A DNA stretch of 64,000 nucleotides from Pseudomonas sp. ANT_J12 (lineage in GTDB: Bacteria > Pseudomonadota > Gammaproteobacteria > Pseudomonadales > Pseudomonadaceae), in contig NZ_VOBN01000001.1 in NCBI RefSeq assembly GCF_008370045.1, positions 1-64,000 of the forward strand, in the 5' to 3' direction. The notes beneath the pieces were generated by a model, which saw only the letters and a program-made list of their open reading frames with translations, ran no database searches and was not told the origin of the DNA. Below, one piece after another: positions 54,407-63,530 of this stretch (positions within the stretch are counted from its first letter, which is position 1; each line of letters begins with the position of its first letter). A program made the translations under genes and the position numbers.

Positions 54407-55033
54407 TCATGCTTGACGGTTCAAGACCGAGCGCATCTTCAACTCGCACTCGAACAAAAATTCAAAGGCCTCGATCTGCCGCAGGGCGTCGCTCATGCGC
54501 GCGCCCCAGGTGTAGAGGCCGTGGCCGCGAATCAGGTAGCCGACGCAATCGGGATGGGCGTCGAGCCAAGGCTGCACCTTGGCGGCCAGGCGCGCAATGT
54601 CCTGGTCATTGTCGAAAATCGGCACCCGCACCAACGACTCGTGGGTCGAGACGCCGCTGAAGGCTTTTTGCAGTTCGTAGTCTTCAAATTCGATGAAGGC
54701 TTGCGGCGTCAGGCGCGACAGCACCGTGGCGTTCACCGAATGGGTGTGCAGCACCGCGCCGATGTCCGGGCGCCAGCTGTAGAGTTGGGTGTGCAGCAGG
54801 GTTTCGGCGGACGGTTTCTTGCCCGGTTCCAGGCTGTTGCCGGACAGGTCGGTGGCCAGCACATCGTCGAGGCCGAGTTGGCCTTTGTGCTTGCCGGACA
54901 CGGTCAGAAGCGCTTCGGTCGGTGACAGGCGCGTCGAATAATTGCTGCTGGTGGCCGGCGACCAGCCGCGACCGTACAAAAAACGCCCGGCGTCGATGAT
55001 TTCCTGGGCGAGGTGTTCACGGGTAAGGCTCAT
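54407..55033 (-). CDS. mtnB: Methylthioribulose-1-phosphate dehydratase MtnB
   Basis: A 208-residue class II aldolase-fold zinc enzyme. Zinc ligands are in LHTHS (H96, H98) and IRGHGLYTWG, and E77 lies in PSAETLLH. It dehydrates methylthioribulose-1-phosphate before MtnC. Its ATG overlaps the stop of the MFS gene by four bases, tying the transporter to the salvage operon. Confidence 0.93.
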   Translation of the reverse strand: MSLTREHLAQEIIDAGRFLYGRGWSPATSSNYSTRLSPTEALLTVSGKHKGQLGLDDVLATDLSGNSLEPGKKPSAETLLHTQLYSWRPDIGAVLHTHSVNATVLSRLTPQAFIEFEDYELQKAFSGVSTHESLVRVPIFDNDQDIARLAAKVQPWLDAHPDCVGYLIRGHGLYTWGARMSDALRQIEAFEFLFECELKMRSVLNRQA

Positions 55034-56175
55034 GGCCGGTCCTCTTGCATACGTGTGGCAATGATAACGGCAGCGGCGAAGGCTGCGAGGCTGGCAATAC
55101 TAAAGGTCAATGTGGCGCCGAGGGCATTCCAGCTGTAGCCGGAATACAACGCGCCGAGTGCGCCGCCGGTGCCGGCCAGTGCTGCGTACAACGCCTGGCC
55201 CTGGCCCTGCTGACGGGCGCCGAAACTACGTTGCACGAACTGGATGGCAGCCGCGTGAAAGCTGCCGAAGGTGGCTGCGTGCAGTACTTGGGCGAACAAC
55301 AGCACCCACAAAAACTCAGCGAACGAACCTAGCAGCAACCAGCGCAGGGCCGCCAGCAGAAAACTCGCCATCAGCACCCGGCGCACCGAGAAGCGCGCGA
55401 GGATTTTGCTCATGGCCAGGAACATCAGGACTTCCGCGACGACACCGACGGCCCAGAGCATGCCGATCACGCCACGGCTGTAACCGAGACGTTCCAGGTG
55501 AAGAGTCAGAAAGGTGTAATACGGCCCGTGGCTCATCTGCATCAGCGCCACGCAACCGTAAAACGCCAATACGCCGGGGCTGCGCAGTTGCTTGAGGAAG
55601 CCCTCCCCGGTCACGCGTTCGCTCTGCACCGGTTGTGCGTTTGGCACCCACAAGCTGCTGACGACAATCCCGGCCATGATCAGCACCAGCGCCACCGGGT
55701 ACACGTCCAGGCTCAGCCACTCGAACACCCGCCCGAGGGCGACCACGGTGATGATGAAACCGATGGAGCCCCACAAACGAATCTGGCTGTAGCGAGAGGT
55801 CTGGCCCTTGAGGTGCGCCAGGGTGATGACTTCGAATTGCGGCAGCACCGCGTGCCAGAAGAACGCGTGCAGGGCCATGACCATCGCCAGCCAGGCGTAG
55901 GTTTTGCTGACGAAGATCAGCGAGAACGTCAGCAACGTGCAGACTGCGCCGAAGCGCACGATGGCCAGGCGTCGGCCGGTGTAGTCGCCGAGCCAGCCCC
56001 AGATGTTCGGCGCCACGCAGCGCATCAGCATCGGGATCGCCACCAGTTCGCCGATGCGCGCGCTGGAAAAGCCCAGGTGATCGAAGTACAGCGCCAGAAA
56101 TGGCGCTGTCGAACCGAGCAAGGCGAAATAGAACAGATAGAAACTGGAGAGCCGCCAGTACGGGAGCGCCGCCAA
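55030..56175 (-). CDS. MFS transporter (3-phenylpropionate/HCA transporter-like)
   Basis: A 381-residue, twelve-helix major facilitator protein like the HcaT/3-phenylpropionic-acid transporter group: it opens ALPYWRLSSFYLFYFALLG with the first helix at once, and contains GWLGDYTGRR in the loop after helix two. The start appears to be TTG at 56175 with a poor ribosome site. Coupling to mtnB suggests transport of a salvage substrate such as methylthioribose, which is inference. Confidence 0.8.
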   Translation of the reverse strand: MAALPYWRLSSFYLFYFALLGSTAPFLALYFDHLGFSSARIGELVAIPMLMRCVAPNIWGWLGDYTGRRLAIVRFGAVCTLLTFSLIFVSKTYAWLAMVMALHAFFWHAVLPQFEVITLAHLKGQTSRYSQIRLWGSIGFIITVVALGRVFEWLSLDVYPVALVLIMAGIVVSSLWVPNAQPVQSERVTGEGFLKQLRSPGVLAFYGCVALMQMSHGPYYTFLTLHLERLGYSRGVIGMLWAVGVVAEVLMFLAMSKILARFSVRRVLMASFLLAALRWLLLGSFAEFLWVLLFAQVLHAATFGSFHAAAIQFVQRSFGARQQGQGQALYAALAGTGGALGALYSGYSWNALGATLTFSIASLAAFAAAVIIATRMQEDRP

Positions 56176-56209
56176 GGTCTTCAGGCCCCGGCGACTGTGC
56201 GGTGAGCCA

Positions 56210-57301
56210 TTAAAGCTGACCCAACACCGGCGTGCTCACTTGCACATCGGCGTTCTGCCCGCGATGACGCAGCAGGTGATCCATCAGCACGATGGCCATC
56301 ATCGCTTCGGCAATCGGCGTGGCGCGGATGCCGACGCACGGGTCATGACGGCCCTTGGTGATCACGTCCACCGGGTTGCCATGGATGTCGATGGAACGGC
56401 CCGGCGTGGTGATGCTCGACGTTGGCTTCAATGCCAGGTGCGCGACGATCGGCTGGCCCGAGGAGATGCCGCCGAGAATGCCGCCGGCGTTGTTGCTGAG
56501 AAAACCTTCCGGGGTCATTTCATCGCGGTGTTCGGTGCCGCGCTGGGCGACGCTGGCGAAACCGGCGCCGATTTCCACGCCTTTCACGGCGTTGATGCTC
56601 ATCAGCGCGTGGGCCAGTTCGGCGTCGAGGCGGTCGAAGATCGGCTCGCCCAGGCCCGGCATCACGCCTTCAGCGACCACGGTGATCTTGGCGCCGACCG
56701 AATCCTGGTCGCGGCGCAACTGGTCCATATAGGCTTCCAGTTCCGGCACTTTGTCCGGGTCGGGGCTGAAGAAGGCGTTTTCTTCCACCGAATCCCAGGT
56801 CTTGAACGGGATTTCGATCGGACCGAGCTGGCTCATGTAGCCACGAATAACGATGCCCTGAGTCGCCAGGTACTTCTTGGCAATCGCCCCGGCCGCCACG
56901 CGCATCGCGGTTTCCCGGGCCGAGCTGCGACCGCCGCCGCGGTAATCGCGCTCGCCGTACTTGTGGTGGTAGGTGTAGTCGGCGTGGGCCGGGCGGAACA
57001 GGTCCTTGATCGCCGAGTAGTCCTTGGACTTCTGGTCGGTGTTGCGGATCAACAGGCCGATGGCGCAACCGGTGGTGCGGCCTTCGAACACGCCGCTGAG
57101 GATTTCGACTTCGTCGGCTTCCTGGCGCTGGGTGGTGTGGCGGCTGGTGCCGGGCTTGCGGCGGTCAAGGTCACGCTGCAGATCCTCCAGGGAAATCTCC
57201 AGACCCGGCGGGCAGCCGTCGACAATGGCGACCAACGCCGGACCATGGCTTTCGCCTGCGGTGGTGACAGTGAACAGCTTGCCGTAGGTATTGCCGGACA
57301 T
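56210..57301 (-). CDS. aroC: Chorismate synthase
   Basis: A 363-residue FMN-dependent lyase forming chorismate from EPSP, last step of the shikimate pathway and source for pabB. Family signatures are [36 protein letters not shown] and, near the end, [29 protein letters not shown] precedes ATG. An in-frame-distinct ATG overlaps its stop (TAATG) but opens only nine codons before the MFS gene. Confidence 0.96.
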   Translation of the reverse strand: MSGNTYGKLFTVTTAGESHGPALVAIVDGCPPGLEISLEDLQRDLDRRKPGTSRHTTQRQEADEVEILSGVFEGRTTGCAIGLLIRNTDQKSKDYSAIKDLFRPAHADYTYHHKYGERDYRGGGRSSARETAMRVAAGAIAKKYLATQGIVIRGYMSQLGPIEIPFKTWDSVEENAFFSPDPDKVPELEAYMDQLRRDQDSVGAKITVVAEGVMPGLGEPIFDRLDAELAHALMSINAVKGVEIGAGFASVAQRGTEHRDEMTPEGFLSNNAGGILGGISSGQPIVAHLALKPTSSITTPGRSIDIHGNPVDVITKGRHDPCVGIRATPIAEAMMAIVLMDHLLRHRGQNADVQVSTPVLGQL

Positions 57302-57430
57302 GCGGGACGCTCCGTGAAATCGAACCTGAATACGTAATGCGCGCCAGTATACGCAGGCAACCCAAGTAGTTCATCCTCGAACCTTACCGGTGCCCGCGAG
57401 TCCAACCGGCACCTTATCCATGATGGCGTG

Positions 57431-58384
57431 ATGATGCTGCGAGTTCTAGCCTTGAGTCTTACCCTGTTTACCGGCTTCGTTCAGGCCACTGTCCTACAAC
57501 GACCGATCAATTTGGATACCGGCACCGGAGAGCTTTTCGGCTCATTGTTGTTGCCTAAATCCGACACGCCGGTGCCGGTTGTCCTGATCATTTCCGGCTC
57601 CGGCCCTACGGATCGCGACGGAAACAACCCCGACGGCGGGCGCAACGACAGCCTCAAGCGCCTGGCGTGGGTGCTGGCCAAGCACAACATCGCCAGCGTG
57701 CGCTACGACAAGCGCGGCGTGGCGGCGAGCCTGGCCGCGACCCCGGACGAACGCAATCTGTCGGTGGAAGCCTACGTAGCCGATGCCGAGGCCTGGAGCC
57801 GCAAGCTCAAGGCCGATCCGCGTTTCGGCAAATTGATTCTGCTCGGCCACAGCGAAGGTGCGTTGATCGCCACGCTGGCGGCGCCGAGCGTCGATGCGGC
57901 GGCGGTGATTTCCATGTCCGGCAGCGCCCGGCCAGTGGACCAGGTGCTGCGCCAGCAATTGAGCAATCGCCTGCCGCCACCGCTGATGCTGCGCAGCAAT
58001 GAACTGCTCGACAGCCTGAAGGCCGGCCACACCGACGACAACGTCCCGCCGCAGTTGCAGGTGATTTTTCGCCCAAGCGTGCAGCCGTACCTGATTTCGC
58101 TGTTCCGCCAGGACCCGGCGGGCGCTTTCGCCCGGTTGAAAATGCCGGCGTTGATCATCCAGGGCACCAGCGACATCCAGGTCGGCGTCGGCGACGCCAA
58201 GCTGTTGAAAGAAGCCAAGCCCGACGCCGAACTGGCGGTGATCGAGGGCATGAACCACGTGATGCGCATCGTGCCCAACGATGTGAAACGGCAGTTGGCA
58301 TCCTATAAGGATCCACAATTGCCCCTGGCCGCTGAACTTGGCTCGCGAATCCTCGGCTTTATTGACGGACTTCGCTCCAGTTGA
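57431..58384 (+). CDS. Secreted alpha/beta hydrolase
   Basis: About 317 residues with a signal peptide (LRVLALSLTLFTGFVQA). Alpha/beta hydrolase core: LIISGSGPTDRDG (oxyanion loop, near 50), nucleophile Ser near 141 in LLGHSEGALIA, Asp in QGTSDIQVG and His in GMNHVMRI. Probably a periplasmic esterase or peptidase. Start uncertain among GTG 57428, ATG 57431 and ATG 57434; no clear ribosome site. Confidence 0.82.
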   Translation: MMLRVLALSLTLFTGFVQATVLQRPINLDTGTGELFGSLLLPKSDTPVPVVLIISGSGPTDRDGNNPDGGRNDSLKRLAWVLAKHNIASVRYDKRGVAASLAATPDERNLSVEAYVADAEAWSRKLKADPRFGKLILLGHSEGALIATLAAPSVDAAAVISMSGSARPVDQVLRQQLSNRLPPPLMLRSNELLDSLKAGHTDDNVPPQLQVIFRPSVQPYLISLFRQDPAGAFARLKMPALIIQGTSDIQVGVGDAKLLKEAKPDAELAVIEGMNHVMRIVPNDVKRQLASYKDPQLPLAAELGSRILGFIDGLRSS

Positions 58385-58482
58385 GCGCTGTTACCCTCTA
58401 GTCTTCAAAAAAACGGCCGATAAGCCTTTGTCGCCAGCGCTATGACTGGCGGCAAGCAGCGCTTGGACAGGATCTCGCCGTT

Positions 58483-59274
58483 ATGACTGATACCCAGACT
58501 TCACCCGACACCACCGCTGAAAAAGACACACCGCCAGCGGTCGAGTTGCCGTGGGCGGACGTCCACGCCGAGCACCACAAGATGCTTCGCCTGGCGCCGT
58601 TGAAGACCGACCGCAACACCGGTAGCCGGCCGTTGCGCTTTGTCGAGTTCGGTTACGCCGAGCGCAACAGCAAGGAACGCAGCCTGATGCGCCTGACCAT
58701 CAAGTTGCCGGGCCAGCGGGTGCGCAAAGAGCAGAATCACTTGGACGTTTGGGTCGATCACGAGACCAAACGCGTGCATTTCGGCCCTGACAGCGGCTTG
58801 CAGATCGAGCCGATGAACCGCGGCATCGGACGCTACCTGGCCGCTCAAGGCATTAGCTGGGCAAAAAAGCGTTGGCCCACCTACACCGTCGACGGCAGCG
58901 ACCTGAACAACAAGGATGCGCTGAACGAAGACACGCGCCTGCGCCGCGATCACTTTTTGCGCATGCACGGTTTTGAAGTCGCGTACGCCGATGCCCAGCA
59001 TTTGAAGGGCAGCGTCAAAGAGGTCCAGGTCGGCGACTTGCTGGCGGACTGGAACAGCGAAAAGCTGCAACAGGTGGAAATTCTCGAAGCCGCGCAGATG
59101 TTGCAGCAGGCGGAGCAGAACCTGGCCGAGCAGGAAGTGAAGCTCAAGAAGCACGAAGAAAAGGTCAGCAAGTACAAGCGTGAAGACGCCGGGCTACGTT
59201 TTACGATTACGTGCCTGGTGGCGTTTTCGGTGTTTCAGGCGGGGTTGTTGATCTGGATTGCGACGCATCGGTGA
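58483..59274 (+). CDS. Probable tail-anchored protein with acetyltransferase-like domain
   Basis: A 263-residue protein. Residues ~50-180 read like a GNAT acetyltransferase-type fold (GIGRYLAAQGISWAKKRW and RRDHFLRMHGFEVAYAD). A coiled coil follows at ~195-240 (repeated EQNLAEQEVKLKKHEEK), and a single C-terminal helix (TITCLVAFSVFQAGLLIWIA) ends three residues before the stop. That suggests insertion from the C terminus, with the enzyme facing the cytoplasm. Family unnamed to me. Confidence 0.6.
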   Translation: MTDTQTSPDTTAEKDTPPAVELPWADVHAEHHKMLRLAPLKTDRNTGSRPLRFVEFGYAERNSKERSLMRLTIKLPGQRVRKEQNHLDVWVDHETKRVHFGPDSGLQIEPMNRGIGRYLAAQGISWAKKRWPTYTVDGSDLNNKDALNEDTRLRRDHFLRMHGFEVAYADAQHLKGSVKEVQVGDLLADWNSEKLQQVEILEAAQMLQQAEQNLAEQEVKLKKHEEKVSKYKREDAGLRFTITCLVAFSVFQAGLLIWIATHR

Positions 59275-59279
59275 TGGCT

Positions 59280-59390
59280 GATCGTTCCCACGCTCTGCGT
59301 GGGAATTCAGCCCGGCACGCTCCGCGTCCCTTTTCAAGCCGAACGCGGAGCGTCCGTGGAGGCATTCCCACGCAGAGCGTGGGAACGATC
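59280..59390. repeat. Inverted repeat, family B
   Basis: GATCGTTCCCACGCTCTGCG to GTGGGAACGATC. The inner part differs from the other two copies, with CACGCTCCGCGTCC and GAACGCGGAGCGTCCGTG in place of the GGGACGC core. Confidence 0.9.
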
Positions 59391-59398
59391 TTTAGCGG

Positions 59399-60307
59399 TT
59401 AAACGCGGGACGCAAACACCGCCTGGTGATCGCGGCACTGCTCGGCGGTCAACATAAACACGCCATGCCCACCGCGCTCGAAATCGAGCCAGGCGAAGTC
59501 GACTTCCGGGTACAGCGCTTCGACGTGCACCTGGCTGTTGCCTACTTCGACAATCAGTAAACCCTTCTCGGTCAGGTGATTCGCCGCTTCGGCGAGCATC
59601 CGGCGCACCAGGTTCAAACCATCGTCGCCACAGGCCAGGCCCAGTTCCGGTTCGTGCTGGTATTCGTCCGGCATGTCGGCGAAATCTTCCGCATCGACGT
59701 AGGGCGGGTTCGACACGATCAGGTCGAAACGTTGCCCCGGCAGCCCATCAAAGCCATCGCCCTGAACCGTGTATACCCGCTCATCGACGCCATGGCGCTC
59801 GATGTTCTGGTTGGCCACTTCCAGTGCTTCGAACGACAGGTCGGCCAGCACCACTTCGGCGTTCTGGAACTCATAGGCACAGGCGATACCGATGCAGCCG
59901 GAACCGGTGCACAGGTCGAGAATCCGCGCCGGATCCTTGCCCAGCCACGGAGCGAAGCGCTTTTCGATCAGTTCGCCAATCGGCGAGCGCGGGATCAGCA
60001 CACGCTCATCGACAATGAACGACATTCCGCAGAACCAGGCCTCGCCCAACAGGTAAGCGGTAGGAATGCGCTCCTCGATGCGACGCTTGAGCAAGCGTTG
60101 CAGATTGACCAGTTCATCGTCTTCCAGATTGCAGTCCAGATAGCTGTCGGCAATTTCCCACGGCAGGTGCAATGCACCCAACACCAGTTGACGGGCTTCG
60201 TCCCAGGCGTTGTCGGTCCCATGGCCGAAAAACAGATCCTCCCCATGGAAGCGGCTGACGGCCCAACGGATATGGTCACGCAGGGTACGAAGTCGGGAAG
60301 TGATCAC
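59399..60307 (-). CDS. prmB: Ribosomal protein L3 glutamine methyltransferase PrmB
   Basis: A 302-residue N5-glutamine methyltransferase. SAM motif [14 protein letters not shown] is near residue 125 and the catalytic NPPY near 198 ([12 protein letters not shown]). The N-terminal helical domain is of the PrmB rather than PrmC type ([12 protein letters not shown]). I chose GTG at 60307, since GGAG is eight bases before it. It lies upstream of and divergent from the isochorismatase-fold gene, as aroC-prmB-folE regions often are in pseudomonads. Confidence 0.93.
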   Translation of the reverse strand: MITSRLRTLRDHIRWAVSRFHGEDLFFGHGTDNAWDEARQLVLGALHLPWEIADSYLDCNLEDDELVNLQRLLKRRIEERIPTAYLLGEAWFCGMSFIVDERVLIPRSPIGELIEKRFAPWLGKDPARILDLCTGSGCIGIACAYEFQNAEVVLADLSFEALEVANQNIERHGVDERVYTVQGDGFDGLPGQRFDLIVSNPPYVDAEDFADMPDEYQHEPELGLACGDDGLNLVRRMLAEAANHLTEKGLLIVEVGNSQVHVEALYPEVDFAWLDFERGGHGVFMLTAEQCRDHQAVFASRV

Positions 60308-60558
60308 AGCGGCAACTCCAAATAAAACTGGCAAATAAAACGACGGGCGATTCTAACAGCCAAAACGCGCCACGACGACGCAGGAAAAACACCGGATCAG
60401 ATGTAGGACTCTTCCATTTTTGCGCTTGGCTATTGAACAGAATGAGCCTCTTGACAAGGCTGCAAGCCAGCAACGACGGTGCCTACGATGGTAGCGATTC
60501 ACAGAACCGCTCAGCCAGAGGACAATGTCGCAAAAGCCCCACTCCAAGGAGCCCCAGA

Positions 60559-61149
60559 ATGTCCGTTCCACAAACGATGTTTCAACTCAGCGGTCGCGGT
60601 TACCCGGCGGCCAAACTGAGCCAGGCGACCCTCATCATCATCGATGCCCAGAAAGAATACCTCAGCGGCCCGCTGGCCCTGAGCGGCATGGAAGCTGCCG
60701 TCGCGAACATCAAGCAAATCGTGGCCGCTGCCCGCGCAGCCGGTCGGCCGATCGTGCACGTACGTCACCTCGGCACCGTCGGCGGGCTGTTCGATCCACA
60801 GGGCGAACGCGGCGAGTTCATTCCGGGCCTCGAGCCAACGAGCGATGAAACCATTATCGGCAAACTGCTGCCGAGCGCGTTCCACGGCACCACGCTGTAC
60901 GATCGCCTGCAAGAGCTGGGCTCCCTGGACCTGATCGTTTGCGGCTTCATGAGCCACTCCAGTGTCAGCACCACCGTGCGCGCGGCGAAGAACCTGGGCT
61001 TTCGTTGCACCCTGGTCGAGGATGCCTGTGCCACCCGCGACCTGCCTTACAAGGGGGGTGTACTCAGCGCCGAGCACGTTCAGCAGACCGAAATGGCAAT
61101 CATGGCGGACAACTTCGCCACCCTTGCCCTGACCCACGATCTGATCTGA
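60559..61149 (+). CDS. Isochorismatase-fold (cysteine hydrolase-like) protein
   Basis: A 196-residue protein with D29 (IIDAQKEY) and K102 (IIGKLLPSAF) of the usual catalytic triad. The position of the nucleophilic cysteine is serine: VCGFMSHSSVSTT has S135 where cysteine hydrolases have C. It may therefore act without covalent catalysis, like isochorismatase, or as a serine variant. AAGGAGCCCCAGA precedes ATG at 60559. Substrate unknown. Confidence 0.8.
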   Translation: MSVPQTMFQLSGRGYPAAKLSQATLIIIDAQKEYLSGPLALSGMEAAVANIKQIVAAARAAGRPIVHVRHLGTVGGLFDPQGERGEFIPGLEPTSDETIIGKLLPSAFHGTTLYDRLQELGSLDLIVCGFMSHSSVSTTVRAAKNLGFRCTLVEDACATRDLPYKGGVLSAEHVQQTEMAIMADNFATLALTHDLI

Positions 61150-61280
61150 CCGACTTTTGATGAGCGGCACATGCCGCCGCTCATCCGCAAAAGCCTCTCA
61201 TTTGCTGCAATTGCCCTAGCCTCAGGAACATCCCGGTCAACTCCCGGTCGAAGGGCCGATACCCATTGAGGAAGGTCGGA

Positions 61281-61601
61281 ATGAAGTTATCCGATGGTTT
61301 TGACGCACGCCGCTTGCGGCCCAAAGGCCAAAGCAACTGGCGTTTTCGAATCGGTGCAGCGATTGCCGCCCTGCTGGCGATGCTCGGCGTATTGATGACG
61401 CTGGCCGGTGTCGGCAGCCTGCTCGGCCACGCGCCCGCACTGGGCGAGCTGAATACCAACAAGGTCGGCGCGGCGGTGATCGCGGTGATCGGCCTGTTCG
61501 TGCTGTACATCGGCGTGTGGCTGTGGCGCCGCTGCCGTCGCCGCTCGCGCCAGTCGCAAGCGCTGAACATGTCCCCGCACCTGATGAAAAAACACGACTG
61601 A
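61281..61601 (+). CDS. Small two-helix membrane protein
   Basis: A 106-residue protein with a basic N terminus (DARRLRPKGQSNWRFR), two hydrophobic helices (about 27-48 and 60-80) and a very basic end (RRCRRRSRQS). Both ends are probably cytoplasmic. AAGG precedes ATG at 61281. Function unknown. Confidence 0.65.
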   Translation: MKLSDGFDARRLRPKGQSNWRFRIGAAIAALLAMLGVLMTLAGVGSLLGHAPALGELNTNKVGAAVIAVIGLFVLYIGVWLWRRCRRRSRQSQALNMSPHLMKKHD

Positions 61602-61687
61602 ATCCTTGGGCTCGGCAACTTGCCGGGCCCAATTGTTATGGATCGCGTCCCGACTTGGGTAAACTGCCCTCCTTCGCGGAGGCTGAC

Positions 61688-62245
61688 ATGCAAGACGACG
61701 ATTTTTCCCTGTTCAAAAGTGCGACTCAAGGCATCAAGCCGATCAAGCACGATCGCGCCGAAACCGGCAAACCCAAAAGCGACCGCGCCCAGATCGCCAA
61801 GCTGCGTCAGGCCGCCACCGTGCGCACCGATGCCACCACCGTTGATGGCTTGTCCGATCAGTTCGTGATTGATGTCGGCCCGGAAGATGAGTTGATGTGG
61901 GCCCGCGACGGTGTGCAGGAAAGCCAGATCCGCAAACTCAAGATTGGCCAGATCCCGTTCGAAGGCAGCCTTGACCTGCACGGCATGAACGTGGAAAAGG
62001 CTCGGGAAACCCTCTGGGCCTTTCTCGCCGAAGCAACCAAATTCGAAATCCGCTGCGTGCGCGTCACCCACGGCAAAGCCGTGCGCCTGGACGGCAAGCG
62101 GCCGATGATCAAAAGCCACGTCAACACCTGGCTGCGCCAGCATTCCCAAGTGCTCGGCTTCACCTCGTGCCAGGCCAAACACGGCGGCGCCGGCGCGGTT
62201 TATGTGCTGCTCAAACGCACCATGATGGAAGGTCGCGACGAGTAA
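61688..62245 (+). CDS. Smr/MutS2-type domain protein
   Basis: A 185-residue protein. The C-terminal Smr nuclease-like domain (about 95-180) shows [31 protein letters not shown] and [13 protein letters not shown]. The N-terminal 90 residues are charged and probably unstructured (DDDFSLF opening). Likely a DNA/RNA endonuclease-type protein as for SmrA/YdaL relatives. GGAGGCTGAC precedes ATG; a longer upstream frame is rejected. 77 bases before folE. Confidence 0.88.
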   Translation: MQDDDFSLFKSATQGIKPIKHDRAETGKPKSDRAQIAKLRQAATVRTDATTVDGLSDQFVIDVGPEDELMWARDGVQESQIRKLKIGQIPFEGSLDLHGMNVEKARETLWAFLAEATKFEIRCVRVTHGKAVRLDGKRPMIKSHVNTWLRQHSQVLGFTSCQAKHGGAGAVYVLLKRTMMEGRDE

Positions 62246-62322
62246 AGCTGTCGCGCCACGCTTGCAGCGCCGTGTTTGCCACCGTACCCTTGCCCTTTGC
62301 GAAAAATCCCACAGGTAGTTTC

Positions 62323-62868
62323 ATGTCCCTGGAACAGAATTACACCGCGATTCTCGGTCAATTGGGCGAGGACGTGTCCCGCGAGGGCCTGCTCGACACG
62401 CCAAAGCGTGCCGCCAAAGCCATGCAGTACCTTTGCCGCGGTTATGAACAGACACTGGAAGAAGTCACCAACGGTGCCTTGTTCAGCTCCGACAACAGCG
62501 AAATGGTGCTGGTCAAGGACATCGAGCTCTACTCGTTGTGCGAACACCACCTGCTGCCGTTCATCGGCAAGGCCCACGTCGCCTACATCCCGAGCGGCAA
62601 GGTCTTGGGGCTGTCGAAAGTCGCGCGGATCGTCGATATGTATGCGCGTCGCCTGCAAATCCAGGAAAACCTCAGCCGCCAGATCGCCGACGCGGTCCAG
62701 CAAGTCACCGGCGCCCTGGGCGTTGCGGTGGTGATCGAGGCCAAGCACATGTGCATGATGATGCGCGGTGTCGAGAAGCAGAATTCCTCGATGATCACCT
62801 CGGTGATGCTCGGTGAGTTCCGGGAAAACGCCGCCACCCGCAGCGAGTTTCTCAGCCTGATCAAGTAA
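62323..62868 (+). CDS. folE: GTP cyclohydrolase I
   Basis: A 181-residue enzyme making dihydroneopterin triphosphate from GTP, the entry to folate synthesis. Zinc site: LCEHHLLPF with Cys and His ligands (near 72-76) and C143-region [10 protein letters not shown]. The [18 protein letters not shown] signature is present. ATG at 62323 follows CAGGTAG. A terminator follows. Confidence 0.94.
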   Translation: MSLEQNYTAILGQLGEDVSREGLLDTPKRAAKAMQYLCRGYEQTLEEVTNGALFSSDNSEMVLVKDIELYSLCEHHLLPFIGKAHVAYIPSGKVLGLSKVARIVDMYARRLQIQENLSRQIADAVQQVTGALGVAVVIEAKHMCMMMRGVEKQNSSMITSVMLGEFRENAATRSEFLSLIK

Positions 62869-62882
62869 TCCGCAGCACTAAG

Positions 62883-62911
62883 AAAACCGGCATTCATCGC
62901 CGGTTTTTTTT
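62883..62911 (+). terminator. Terminator after folE
   Basis: AAAACCGGC/GCCGGTTTT hairpin and T-run. Confidence 0.88.
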
Positions 62912-62972
62912 CGCCTGTGAAAAATCAGGTAAGCTGCGCGCCTTTCTTGATTCCCACCGTGAGGCTTTCAAC

Positions 62973-63344
62973 GTGTTCGTAAAAGCGCTTCGTGTCGGCC
63001 TTGGCCAACTGATCATCTTCATCGACTTCATCACCCGCCCGGGCAAAAAGCAGCGCCCGGCCGAGGTCCAGGCCCAGGTCAACAACGCCGCCAAGGGCCT
63101 GACCCTGTATCAGTTCCACGCCTGCCCGTTCTGCGTGAAGACCCGCCGCACCCTGCGCCGCTTGAACGTACCGGTGGCGCTGCGCGATGCGAAGAACAAC
63201 GAGCAGGATCGCCAGGCGTTGCTGGATCACGGCGGCAAGATCAAGGTGCCGTGCCTGCGCATTGAAGAGAATGGGCAGACCACCTGGATGTATGAGTCCA
63301 AGGTGATTATTGATTATCTGGATAAGCGCTTCGCTGCGGCCTGA
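62973..63344 (+). CDS. Glutaredoxin/GST N-domain-like membrane-tethered protein
   Basis: A 123-residue protein with a thioredoxin-fold domain like the N-terminal half of glutathione transferases: redox motif HACPFC (C51, C54), KVPCLRIEE and WMYESKVIIDYL. A hydrophobic N-terminal stretch (VKALRVGLGQLIIFIDFI) could anchor it to the membrane. There is no GST C-terminal domain. The start is GTG at 62973 with GTGAGG upstream. Probably reduces or glutathionylates partners. Confidence 0.82.
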   Translation: MFVKALRVGLGQLIIFIDFITRPGKKQRPAEVQAQVNNAAKGLTLYQFHACPFCVKTRRTLRRLNVPVALRDAKNNEQDRQALLDHGGKIKVPCLRIEENGQTTWMYESKVIIDYLDKRFAAA

Positions 63345-63370
63345 TTTTTCAGTGGCGTTTTTGCGGACGC

Positions 63371-63463
63371 CATCGCGGGCAAGCCTTGCTCCTACGGACT
63401 GATGGCGCTGCTCACATTTTGCGATCACTCCCAACCTGTAGGAGCAAGGCTTGCCCGCGATGA
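63371..63463. repeat. REPIN, family A (arms outward)
   Basis: ATCGCGGGCAAGCCTTGCTC, about 45 bases spacer, then the complementary GAGCAAGGCTTGCCCGCGAT arm; the variant with A for G in the arm. Confidence 0.9.
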
Positions 63464-63498
63464 GGCCCGCCCTGCCACCGCAAATCCCAGATAAAAAT

Positions 63499-63526
63499 AA
63501 ACCGGCCCTCAAGCCGGTTTTTTTAT
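63499..63526. terminator. Bidirectional terminator
   Basis: AACCGGC/GCCGGTT hairpin with a T8-like run on the plus strand and ATTTTTAT on the minus strand, between convergent genes. Confidence 0.8.
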
Positions 63527-63530
63527 AACT

